Shown here: positions 26,118 through 34,084 of the stretch, piece after piece | Numbering within the stretch: position 1 is the stretch's first letter | Layout of the letters: the number at the start of each line of letters is the position of its first letter | Source of the DNA: Glycomyces buryatensis | GTDB lineage: Bacteria; Actinomycetota; Actinomycetes; Mycobacteriales; Micromonosporaceae | NCBI RefSeq assembly: GCF_004912275.1 | Contig: NZ_STGY01000067.1 | Coordinates: 183,401 to 247,400 of the forward strand | DNA: 64,000 bases | Direction of reading: 5' to 3' | Notes under the pieces: generated by a model | Databases searched by the model: none | What the model saw: only the letters and a program-made list of their open reading frames with translations | What the model was told of the DNA's origin: nothing | Made by a program: the position numbers and the translations under genes

Positions 26118-26456
26118 GGCACTCCTTCAAGACTGGATCGGTGGTCGAGCGGGTGAGCGCCGACCGGAACGTCTGCCGGACCGGGCGCGTTCCCTGGCGC
26201 GGGCAGACAGAGTCAAGCTTAGGCGGCGGCGTGCGTCACGGTCATCCCGATATCGGGCGTGCGCCGGGCCTCCCCGGTTCACCGGGCGGCTCAATGTGCA
26301 ACCGTACGATCACGATCCGTTATTCCCCTCCTCCTTTCGGGGGAGGCGGCGCGGACCCCGGGTGCCGACCTGCGAAGCAAGGGGACCAGTTCGGACGTTG
26401 TATCACCTGGTCATGGGCCGCTTGTCCGATTCGGACCCTGTAGGTTTCCCGGTTCT
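26118..26456 (+). other. gene-free region before the M23 peptidase, structured
   Basis: No convincing coding frame. It holds several hairpins: CCCGG-TTCA-CCGGG near 26273-26286, CCTCC paired with GGAGG near 26336-26355, and GTCCGA-T-TCGGAC near 26423-26435, the last shortly before the peptidase start. This is compatible with a long structured leader. The conserved blocks of the c-di-AMP (ydaO) riboswitch, which often precedes cell-wall hydrolase genes, were looked for and not found. Confidence 0.35.
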
Positions 26457-27311
26457 ATGGCTAAACACGATGACACTCCCGAGTTCTCCAACCGCCAGCT
26501 CCGCAGCCGCCGCCTCCGGGCCGTACTGCGACTGAGGCGGATCCGTAATGAACGTCACGGCTGGCGCTACGTCACCGCCGGGCTGGTCGGCATCATCGCC
26601 GCCGGTTCCGTGATGTCCGCGGTCTCTGGGCACAGTGCTGCCTCCGAGGCGGCCGAGGCGGACTCGACCGAGCAGGTCGAGTTCGTGCAGGCCTCATGGG
26701 AGGTCGACTCCGTGATCGATGAGATCACCGCCGCGCAGGCGGCCGCAGCCGAGGCTGCCGCGGCCGAAGCCGCCGCTGCCGAAGCCGCCGCCGCTGAGGC
26801 CGCCGCAGCCGAAGCCGCTGCCGCCGAGGCCGCGCAGAAGGAGGCCGAGGAGCAGGCGGCCGCCGAGGCCGAGGCCGAGGCCCAGCGCCTGGCGGAGGAG
26901 GAGGCGGCGGCCGCCGAAGCGGCACGACCGGACTGGATCTCCCCGTCCGACTCCTCGATCACCTCCACCTACGGCGAGCGGTGGGGCAGGCTCCACGCCG
27001 GACTCGACTTCGGCAACAACACGGGCGACGACATCTGGACGATCGCCGACGGGACCGTCACCTACGCGGGCTGGATGGACGGCTACGGCAACTTCGTCGT
27101 GGTCGACCACGGCGACGGCGTCACGACTGCCTACGGCCACGCCACCGAGGTGCTGGTCAGCGTCGGCGACGAGGTGTCGCAGGGCGACGTGGTCTCCCTG
27201 ACCGGTTCGACCGGCAACTCCACCGGCCCGCACCTGCACTTCGAGGTCCGCATCGACGACGAGCAGGTCGACCCGATGGGTTGGCTGGAGGAGCGGGGCG
27301 TCGAGCTCTAG
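26457..27311 (+). CDS. secreted M23-family peptidoglycan endopeptidase with Ala-rich stalk
   Basis: 284 residues. Basic N-terminus, one signal-anchor segment (YVTAGLVGIIAAGSVMSAV, about residues 39-58), then a stalk of seven EAAAA-type repeats and an acidic Ala/Glu coiled region to about residue 155, then the LytM domain: HAGLDFGNN (first zinc His and Asp), GYGNFVVVDHGDG, TAYGHA and HLHFEVR (catalytic and zinc His). All zinc ligands of M23 are present, so it should be active rather than an EnvC-type pseudoenzyme. ATG 26457; ribosome site weak. The 3' end overlaps the convergent methyltransferase by 4 bp. Confidence 0.9.
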   Translation: MAKHDDTPEFSNRQLRSRRLRAVLRLRRIRNERHGWRYVTAGLVGIIAAGSVMSAVSGHSAASEAAEADSTEQVEFVQASWEVDSVIDEITAAQAAAAEAAAAEAAAAEAAAAEAAAAEAAAAEAAQKEAEEQAAAEAEAEAQRLAEEEAAAAEAARPDWISPSDSSITSTYGERWGRLHAGLDFGNNTGDDIWTIADGTVTYAGWMDGYGNFVVVDHGDGVTTAYGHATEVLVSVGDEVSQGDVVSLTGSTGNSTGPHLHFEVRIDDEQVDPMGWLEERGVEL

Positions 27312-28351
27312 CTCGTCAGTTCGTCGAGTCTCCTGGCGATGACCGTGATCTCGTGCCGGTTGTGGCGCAGTTGGCGGGCGTGCAGGATCTCGTAGGCCGT
27401 GCCGAGGTCCTTCAGGCACTCGTCGATGGTGAACAGGGCCGCATTGCTGGTGCCGGTCTTGAGCGTCACGATCGCCAGCGCGCCGGGCTTGAGGTGCGGG
27501 GCGGCCTGGACCATGAGCGAGCAGCTGAGCGCGGGGTCCATGCGCATGTCGTTGACCGCGATGTCGAACTCGGTGCGATTGCTGTGCAGGAAGCGGCCCG
27601 CGGTGAGGTTCAGGTGCTTGATCTGCGGGTCGCCTTCGAGGCGGGCGTCGAGGTCGCCGGGGTCGACGGCCCAGACCTTCATGCCGCGCCCGCGCAGGAT
27701 GCGCGACCAGCCGCCGGGTGCGGCGCCGAAGTCGACGGCCCTGCCGCCCCTGGGGAGCTTCAGGCCGAACTCGCGGATGGCCTCCTCGAGTTTGAATTCG
27801 GCGCGCGAGATCTGGTCCGAGCCCTTGGAGAGGCGGACGCCGCCGCCGGGCCAGTCGCTGAGTGAGTCGCGGGTCTCGTTGATTCCCAACAGGATTCCGC
27901 GTGGGGTGAGGCAGCAGGACAGGACGTGGTCCCGGCCCGACTTGACCACCTTGTACCCGGCCTCACCGAGCTTGTCGGCGATGGCGGAGAAGACCGCGGC
28001 GGGGCCGAATTCGTAGTCGGAGCGGCCGGAGGCCCACACCTGCACGGCGAGGGACTTCTTGATGCCGGATTCCCGCACCGCCGCCAGGGCGGCGTCGGCG
28101 ACGTCGGCGAGCTCGGCCTTGGTCTCCAGCATGGCGACCTCGGTGGTGAGGTGGCGCGGGAAGACCAGCGGGGCGTCCTCGCAGCGGTCGGCGACCTCCT
28201 GCGCGGACAGGCCGGGTGCAACGATCGCGAACAGGTCGGGCCCGATCGGCTCGATCTTCGCGGTGGGGCCGAAGTCGCGCTCCAGTTCCTGCTTCGCCAG
28301 GGACATGGACTCTTCGGCCGCCGATACGACTACTCGCTGCTCACTCAACAC
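27308..28351 (-). CDS. RlmM/FtsJ-like SAM-dependent methyltransferase
   Basis: 347 residues. N-terminal THUMP-like part (AKQELERDFGP, APLVFPRHLT) and C-terminal Rossmann methyltransferase with SRAEFKLEEA, AVDFGAAPGGWSRIL (SAM-binding), VWAVDPGDLD and IVTLKTG. This is the arrangement of RlmM, which methylates 2'-O of 23S rRNA C2498 in E. coli, and the K-D-K-E-type residues are plausible in KLEEA, DPGD and TLK. The exact rRNA target here is inference. GTG at 28351 with GGAGG 8 nt upstream. Confidence 0.85.
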   Translation of the reverse strand: MLSEQRVVVSAAEESMSLAKQELERDFGPTAKIEPIGPDLFAIVAPGLSAQEVADRCEDAPLVFPRHLTTEVAMLETKAELADVADAALAAVRESGIKKSLAVQVWASGRSDYEFGPAAVFSAIADKLGEAGYKVVKSGRDHVLSCCLTPRGILLGINETRDSLSDWPGGGVRLSKGSDQISRAEFKLEEAIREFGLKLPRGGRAVDFGAAPGGWSRILRGRGMKVWAVDPGDLDARLEGDPQIKHLNLTAGRFLHSNRTEFDIAVNDMRMDPALSCSLMVQAAPHLKPGALAIVTLKTGTSNAALFTIDECLKDLGTAYEILHARQLRHNRHEITVIARRLDELTS

Positions 28352-28401
28352 GCGGCCATCCTCCCACACCACCCGCGCCGCTCGGAGCGCGAACGCCCTC
28401 G

Positions 28402-29397
28402 TCAGCGGGTGGTGAGCTGGGGTTCGACCAGGGTCGAGTCCGGGACGTCCTCGCCGTCGAGCTTGCGCATGAGGTGTCTCACGGCGATCTCGGCCAAGCG
28501 CTCGGCCGGGACGAGCACCGAGGGCAGGTGCGGGTGCACCCGCTCGGCGACCTCGTCGGGGCCGATGACGACCACGTGGAAGTCCTCCCCCACGCGCTTT
28601 CCGGCGTCGGCGAGCGCGTGCATCACGTGCCCGACGGCAGGTTCATTGTGGACGGCCAGGCCGGTCAGCTCGGGACGGGCGACCAGGAGCTCTTTCACGG
28701 TGCGCTGCACCGAGACCGCATCGTCGGGGCAGGGCCAGACCTCGGCGTGGGCCCGGCCTGCGGGGCCGCCGAGGAAGCCCTCGCGGACCCGTTCGGCGAA
28801 GCCGGTGCGGCGGGCGTAGACGGCCTCGGAGGCGCCCAGCAGGGCGATGTCGCGGCAGCCGCGCTCGACCAGGTAGTCGGCGCAGACCCGTCCGGCGGCG
28901 GTGAAGTCGAGGTCGACACAGGTCAGCCCCTCCGCGTCGGCCGGGAAGCCGATCAGGACGCTGGGGAGCCCGAGCCGCCGCAGTGTCTCCACTCGGGGGT
29001 CGCGGACCTCCACGTCCATGAGGATGAGTCCGTCCACAATGGCCGAAGCGGCGACGCGGGCGAGCCCGGCCGGTCCCTCGTCGGCGGTCATCAGGAGCAC
29101 GTCCTGGTCCGCGCGGCGGGCCTCGGTGACCGCGCCGGAGGCGAACTGCATCAGCACCGGCAGGTGCATGCCGTCGCGCAGCGGCAGCATCATCGCCACG
29201 ACCCCGGCCCGCCGCGACGCCAGGGAGCGCGCCCCGGCGTGCGGGTGGTAGCCGAGCTCGGCGACCGCGTCCATGACGCGGCGTGCCGTGGCCGGGGAGA
29301 TCGATCGTTTTCCGCTGAGCACGTAAGAGACCGTGCTGGCGGCGACGCCGGCTCGGGCGGCCACCTCGGCGATGGTGACCCCGCGCGGGCCGGCCAT
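28402..29397 (-). CDS. LacI-family sugar repressor
   Basis: About 331 residues. The HTH is VTIAEVAARAGVAASTVSYVLSG near residue 6 followed by the hinge helix ISPATARRVMDAVAELGYHPHAGARSLAS (parts: ATARRVMDA, LGYHPHA). The periplasmic-binding-like ligand domain continues to the end. Its ATG overlaps the TGA of the GH3 gene (TGATG), so enzyme and repressor are one operon. The three identical palindromes upstream of GH3 are the likely operators; binding is probably released by a xylo- or gluco-oligosaccharide. Confidence 0.92.
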   Translation of the reverse strand: MAGPRGVTIAEVAARAGVAASTVSYVLSGKRSISPATARRVMDAVAELGYHPHAGARSLASRRAGVVAMMLPLRDGMHLPVLMQFASGAVTEARRADQDVLLMTADEGPAGLARVAASAIVDGLILMDVEVRDPRVETLRRLGLPSVLIGFPADAEGLTCVDLDFTAAGRVCADYLVERGCRDIALLGASEAVYARRTGFAERVREGFLGGPAGRAHAEVWPCPDDAVSVQRTVKELLVARPELTGLAVHNEPAVGHVMHALADAGKRVGEDFHVVVIGPDEVAERVHPHLPSVLVPAERLAEIAVRHLMRKLDGEDVPDSTLVEPQLTTR

Positions 29398-32276
29398 CAC
29401 TCGGCCCGTCCGAAGCTCAGCGACGCCAGGCGGACCGGGCCGTTCTCGAAGGTCACGTAGAGGTCCTTAACGCCCTCGACGGCGCCGAGTTCCACGCGGG
29501 CGTCCGCGTAGTCGTAGACGCCGGCGGTGGCCGGGGTGTCGATCTTGGCGAGGACGTCGCCGTCGAGCGGGTCGTCCACGCGGAGGGTCAGCTGCGCGCC
29601 GGGACCGGCGACTCGGGCGGTCACGGTGGAGTATCCGGGTTCACTGTGCCCCTGCCCGGCTCCGCCGGCCTGAGGTGTGGTGGCGGAGCCGAAGTCACAG
29701 TCGCCCAGCATGATCCAGCCGCCCGCCTCTTCGGCGGCGATGACGTCGCCACTGGTGCGGTTCTCGTCGCGCCAGTCGACTCCGGAGTACGCGTCGTTCG
29801 CGCTGGCGGCCAAGGGGACCGAGAGGTCGCGGGCGCCGACGGTCTCGCCGTCGATGCGGACCGAGGCCGAGAGCACGATGTCGGTGGCCGAGCGGCCGAT
29901 CATGAGCCGCTGGCGGCTCTTCTCGACGATCATGCGGCCGGTGACATTGTCCCAGTGGGCGAGGTCGTCCACGGCGACGGTGAAGGACACGGTGCGCTGC
30001 TCGCCGGCGGCGAGGCGGATCTTCTCGAAGCCGCGCAGCTGCCGCAGCGGCTGCTTGACGCGCGATCCGCACTGGTGGGAGTAGAGCTGGACGACCTCGA
30101 CGCCGTCGCGGCCGGAGGTGTTGGCGACGTCGACCTGGACGGTCAGCTCGTCACCGGATCCGGCGCGCTCGTGGTCGACCTTCAATGCGCTGTAAGCGAA
30201 GTCGGCGTAGGACAGGCCGTGCCCGAACGGGTAGAGCGGCTGGCCCAGGTAGTACATGTAGGTCGCGTCGGAGGCGATGATGTCGTAGTCGAGCATCGCC
30301 GGGAGCTCGGCGGCGTCGGTGTACCACGTCTGCGGCAGGCGGCCCTCGGCGTCGCGGTCGCCGTAGAGGACGTCGGCCAGGGCATTGCCCCACTCCTGTC
30401 CACCGTGGCCTGACCACACGATCGCGGGCGCGTGCTTGGTCGCCCAGTTCGCGGCGAAGGGGTATGAGGAGGCCATGACCAGAATCGTATTCGGATTGAC
30501 CTCCAGGACCCGCTTCAGCAGCCACTCCTGGGCGCTCGGGATCTTCAGGTCGCGGCGGTCCTCGGTCTCGCGGCCGTTGACCAGCGGGTGGTCGCCGACC
30601 ACGACGATGGCGATGTCGGCCTCGCGAGCCAGGTCCACGGCGACGTCGTGGCCCTTGACCACGATGTCGAGATCGAGGGGGGCCGCGTCGACGATGTCCG
30701 TCACCATGACCAGGCGTCCGTCCTCGATGCCGATCCATTTGCCGGATTCGGCGCCCTCGGCCCGATGGACCTGTTGCAACGCGAACTTTCCGACCTCGAC
30801 GTCGTGGAGGCGAAAGGTCTCATGGACGTCGAACTCGTGCGGACCGACGGAGTCGGCGCCGACGGTGCCGTCGAGCCTGCCGTCCAGGAACTTGGCAGTG
30901 GCGACGTTGCGGATGGTGTATGTCCAGTCGCCCCAATCGATCAGGTCGAACTGGGTGGCCGCTCCGGTGAAGTCGGTCAGGGTCAGTTCGGCGCCGTCGG
31001 ACGAGGCGGTGAGATTGCCGTCCTTGTGGCGCAAGCGAATCCGGTCGACACCCTCACTGGAGACGACCTCGGCGCGCTCGGCGAGCGCGTCCCGCGCAGT
31101 GACCGAGTACGGCAGGGTCCCGGAGTACCAGTCCTGCATGACGGTGTCGGCCAACGGGCCGAGCACGGCGATCTTCTTCGGGGACTTGAGCGGGAGGATG
31201 CCGTCGTTCTTCAGGACGGTGATCGACTGGGTGGCGGCCTCGCGGGCGAGCGCCTGGTGCTCGGGGGAATTGACGGCTTCGTCGCCGATGCCGGCGTACG
31301 GGTCCTCGGGATCGAACTCGCCGAGCCCGAAGCGCACGAACAGGTTCCGGCGCACGGCGGTGTCGATGTCGGCCTCGTCCAGCAGCCCGCGTTCGAGCGC
31401 GGCGTGGAGGTGGCCGAGCACGGCGTCGGGCTTCTCGTCGTCCTGGGTGAAGGAGTCGAGCCCGGCCTTGACGGCGGCGGCGTACGCGGTGGGCAGGTCC
31501 TCGAAGTAGCCCTGAATCTGCGCGAGGTTGTTGGGCGCGTAGGCGTCCGAGACGATGAAGACCTCGTCGGTCGTCCAGGTGCGCAGCTCGGTGTTGACCA
31601 GCGGGGTCACATGCGCGGGGCGGCCGTTGACGAGGTTGTAGGAGAGCATGACGGCGACCGCGTCGCCGCTGGCCAGGGCCGGGCGGTGGGCGGCGAACTC
31701 GTATTCGCGGAGGACGCGCGGCGGCATGTTCGAGGAGGTGATGTAGCGGTCGGCCTCGTTGCCGTAGGCCAGGAAGTGCTTGAGGGTCGGGGCGGTCTTC
31801 CAGACGGTCCCGTTGTCGCTCTTGAGGCCCCGCGAGTACGCGGCGCCCATGACGCCGGTCATCCACGCGTCCTCGGAGTAGCCCTCCTCATTGCGGCCCC
31901 AGCGGGGGTCGCGCAGCGGATTGACCGTCGGCGCCCACACGTTGCGCCCGGCGCCGGCCGAGTCGCGGTGGTGGTAGGCCAGGACCTCGTCGGCGGTCGC
32001 GGCGCCCACGGATTCGACGAGTTCGGGGTTCCAGGTGGCGCCGAGGGCGACGACCTGCGGGAAGACGGTGGCCTCGCCGAGCCAGGCAAGCCCGTGCAGC
32101 GCCTCGGTGCCGGTCTTGAACGGGCCCATGCCGAGTCGGGGAACCGGCCGGTGGTACTGGTGCAGCAGCCCGACCTTCTCGTCCAGAGTGAGACGGTCGA
32201 GCAGATCGGCGATTCGTTCATCGCGGGGGCGGGCGGGGTCGCGGAAGGCGGGGGCCTGGTCAGCTGAGTTCGTCAT
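29397..32276 (-). CDS. GH3 glycoside hydrolase (beta-xylosidase/beta-glucosidase type)
   Basis: 959 residues, no signal peptide, so intracellular. Trims beta-linked oligosaccharides from the non-reducing end. TIM barrel with LHGLAW near residue 60, NPLRDPRWGRNEEGYSED near 119, TLKHFLAYGNE (K166, H167) and the nucleophile D244 in VFIVSDAYA. The alpha/beta sandwich begins near 360 and is split by about 150 residues resembling a beta-rich carbohydrate-binding insert; FNIII-like and CBM6-like regions finish the protein. Retained barrel motifs resemble plant-type beta-xylosidases, which suits the xylose genes nearby. AAGGAAG precedes the ATG at 32276. Confidence 0.92.
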   Translation of the reverse strand: MTNSADQAPAFRDPARPRDERIADLLDRLTLDEKVGLLHQYHRPVPRLGMGPFKTGTEALHGLAWLGEATVFPQVVALGATWNPELVESVGAATADEVLAYHHRDSAGAGRNVWAPTVNPLRDPRWGRNEEGYSEDAWMTGVMGAAYSRGLKSDNGTVWKTAPTLKHFLAYGNEADRYITSSNMPPRVLREYEFAAHRPALASGDAVAVMLSYNLVNGRPAHVTPLVNTELRTWTTDEVFIVSDAYAPNNLAQIQGYFEDLPTAYAAAVKAGLDSFTQDDEKPDAVLGHLHAALERGLLDEADIDTAVRRNLFVRFGLGEFDPEDPYAGIGDEAVNSPEHQALAREAATQSITVLKNDGILPLKSPKKIAVLGPLADTVMQDWYSGTLPYSVTARDALAERAEVVSSEGVDRIRLRHKDGNLTASSDGAELTLTDFTGAATQFDLIDWGDWTYTIRNVATAKFLDGRLDGTVGADSVGPHEFDVHETFRLHDVEVGKFALQQVHRAEGAESGKWIGIEDGRLVMVTDIVDAAPLDLDIVVKGHDVAVDLAREADIAIVVVGDHPLVNGRETEDRRDLKIPSAQEWLLKRVLEVNPNTILVMASSYPFAANWATKHAPAIVWSGHGGQEWGNALADVLYGDRDAEGRLPQTWYTDAAELPAMLDYDIIASDATYMYYLGQPLYPFGHGLSYADFAYSALKVDHERAGSGDELTVQVDVANTSGRDGVEVVQLYSHQCGSRVKQPLRQLRGFEKIRLAAGEQRTVSFTVAVDDLAHWDNVTGRMIVEKSRQRLMIGRSATDIVLSASVRIDGETVGARDLSVPLAASANDAYSGVDWRDENRTSGDVIAAEEAGGWIMLGDCDFGSATTPQAGGAGQGHSEPGYSTVTARVAGPGAQLTLRVDDPLDGDVLAKIDTPATAGVYDYADARVELGAVEGVKDLYVTFENGPVRLASLSFGRAE

Positions 32277-32309
32277 GTGGAGACTTCCTTGGGGACGTCG
32301 CTGTCGTTG

Positions 32310-32428
32310 TCGAAGCGCTTCGACTTTGCAGATGCCGGGACTGCTCACGCGTTTCGAAGCGCTTCGATTCAGGAATGTATGAGTTCTACACCTGCGGGCG
32401 CATGGCAGTCAAGGTCGAAGCGCTTCGA
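32310..32428 (-). promoter_or_regulatory. GH3-lacI promoter with three identical 14-bp operators
   Basis: TCGAAGCGCTTCGA, a perfect palindrome with the central CG typical of LacI-family sites, occurs at 32310-32323, 32354-32367 and 32415-32428. On the minus strand TTGACT (32412-32407), 18 nt, TAGAAC (32388-32383) forms a promoter. One operator abuts the -35 box and two lie downstream of the start point, which allows roadblock and looping repression. Spacings are 44 and 61 bp. Confidence 0.88.
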
Positions 32429-32595
32429 CAGCGGGTGCGTATCGGTCTAAATCGCCGCATCGCAGCTGCGCTACCAGCGGCGACGAATGAAGTAACAGTT
32501 CAGAAACAAATGGCTTGAGAAGCAGGTGGGTGGCCGCTCGCGCGATCATTGAACGGGGGGTTCCCAGATGCCCGATTCGAAGGCAAGCGCCGGAA

Positions 32596-33846
32596 TCATG
32601 TTCCGAGCGGGGTCGGCATGAGGCCGGCGTCGATGTCGTTGAGGATGCCGGTGGCGGCGCCGAGCGCGGGCGCCTCGTGCCCGAGCGTGGAGACCACGAG
32701 CTTCACTCCCCCGGCACCGGAGGCGTGAACGCGTTCGGCCAGTTCGGATTCGGCGGCGGGCACGATCCACTGACTCAGCGCCTGGTAGTGGCCGCCGAGG
32801 ACGACCGCCTCGGGGTTGAGCAGGTCCACGGCCACCGCGATGCCGGCCCCGAGGGCGCGGCCGATGCGGGCCAGGGCCTCGACGACATCGGATTCGCCGG
32901 CGCGGGCTCGGGTGACGATGTCCTCGACCTCGGCCTCGACCTCGGTGCCCGCAATTCTGTCCGATTCGGACAGTTCACTCAGGAGCGTGTGAATGCTGGC
33001 GAAGTCCTCGACTCGTCCGACGCGTCCGTCGACCTCGACGCGGAGGTTGCCGAACTCGCCGGCGAAACCGGTGGCACCGCGCCGCAGTTCGCCGTCGACG
33101 ATGAGGCCCGAACCGAGGCCGATCTCGCCGGTCAGGTAGATCATGTCGGCTATCCCGGCCCAGGCGCCGAAGCGCTGCTCGGCGACGGCGCCGAGGTTGG
33201 CGTCATTGTCGGCGGTGACGGCGTACTTGGGGTCGCGCATGGCGCTCTGGAGGCGCGCGGTGAGGTCGAAGTCGGTCCAGCCGAGCATCGGGGCGCGCTG
33301 GACGACGCCGTCGGTGTCGACCATGCCGGGGACTGCGACGGCCAGACCGAGGATCTGACGACCCTCGGAGTCCATCTTGTCGACGGCTCGCTTGGCGAGC
33401 CCGGCGAGGGCGGAGACGGACTTGCCGGGCGTCGATCCGCTGCCGTCGTGGGCACGGCGCCAGGACAGGAGCCGGTTGCCGGCCAGGTCGACCGCGACGA
33501 GGGTCATGTAGTCGACGTTGACTTCGACGCCGAGGGAGGCGAAGTAGCCGGTGTCGACGCTGAGCAGCACGGCCGGCCGGCCGATATTGCCTATGACGGA
33601 ACCGGATTCGCGCAGCACGCGACGCTCGATGAGCTCGGCGACGAGGCTGGAGACGGTGGCCTTATTGAGCCCTGTCTTGGCCGCCAGGTCGGCGCGGGAG
33701 CACCGGACCTCGGCGCGCACCTGACGCAGGACGTAGCCGAGGTTGTTGGCCCGCACGTCAGTGAAGTCGGCGCGCTTGGCGCGGACGTTCCCGCTCCGGG
33801 GCTCGTCACCGACTCCGGCCGACTTCGCCGCAATGCGCATCGCCAT
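32596..33846 (-). CDS. ROK-family transcriptional repressor, XylR-like
   Basis: 416 residues. Winged HTH (VRANNLGYVLRQVRAEVRCSRADLAAKTGLNKATVSSLVAELIE, seen in parts as SRADLAAKTG and NKATVSSLVAEL) then the sugar-kinase-like ROK domain with VEVNVDY, AVAVPGMVD, NDANLGAVAE, YLTGEIGLGSGLIVDG and GEFGNLRVEV. The CxCGxxGCxE zinc motif usual in ROK repressors is missing: the place reads VDGRVGRVEDF. AGGAGGAG lies 6 nt before the ATG. It is divergent from the sugar ABC importer and a TTAGTT/AACTAA operator covers that promoter, as for XylR of Bacillus. Confidence 0.92.
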   Translation of the reverse strand: MAMRIAAKSAGVGDEPRSGNVRAKRADFTDVRANNLGYVLRQVRAEVRCSRADLAAKTGLNKATVSSLVAELIERRVLRESGSVIGNIGRPAVLLSVDTGYFASLGVEVNVDYMTLVAVDLAGNRLLSWRRAHDGSGSTPGKSVSALAGLAKRAVDKMDSEGRQILGLAVAVPGMVDTDGVVQRAPMLGWTDFDLTARLQSAMRDPKYAVTADNDANLGAVAEQRFGAWAGIADMIYLTGEIGLGSGLIVDGELRRGATGFAGEFGNLRVEVDGRVGRVEDFASIHTLLSELSESDRIAGTEVEAEVEDIVTRARAGESDVVEALARIGRALGAGIAVAVDLLNPEAVVLGGHYQALSQWIVPAAESELAERVHASGAGGVKLVVSTLGHEAPALGAATGILNDIDAGLMPTPLGT

Positions 33847-33932
33847 GTCTGCTCCTCCTGCTGCACTCGTGGCTCATTCTCTTCGATGGCGACAACCGGT
33901 CGGTTACTGCCCCAGGAGGGCCGTCGAGTTCC

Positions 33933-33950
33933 CGAATCGTGATCGATTCG
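33933..33950. promoter_or_regulatory. inverted repeat between xylR-like gene and importer
   Basis: CGAATCG-TGAT-CGATTCG, 7-bp arms with a 4-nt spacer, about 30 bp upstream of the importer -35 box. It may be a second operator, possibly for autoregulation of the ROK gene. Confidence 0.45.
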
Positions 33951-33975
33951 CGATGGTCTCTCGGGACCCCTGGGC

Positions 33976-34027
33976 TTGTACCGGATATCACTGTGCGCTA
34001 CTTTAGTTTATCGAGCAGCCGAACTAA
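33976..34027 (+). promoter_or_regulatory. importer promoter overlapped by XylR-type operator
   Basis: TTGTAC (33976-33981), 17 nt, TACTTT (33999-34004) form a good promoter. TTAGTT (34003-34008) and AACTAA (34022-34027) form an inverted repeat of 25 bp overall that overlaps the -10 box and start point. Its ends match the TTAGTTT-N11-AAACTAA form of the Bacillus xyl operator. The left half TTTAGTTTATCGA recurs at 52484-52496. Confidence 0.75.
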
Positions 34028-34084
34028 TTACCGGCTCTCGAACCTCTCAACCCTCACGAAGAACATGACCGAAAGGACAGCAAC

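Noticed and set aside
26118-26456. c-di-AMP (ydaO) riboswitch before the M23 peptidase
   Set aside because: Context is right, but the conserved GGGGAACC and GGGTGAAT blocks are absent.
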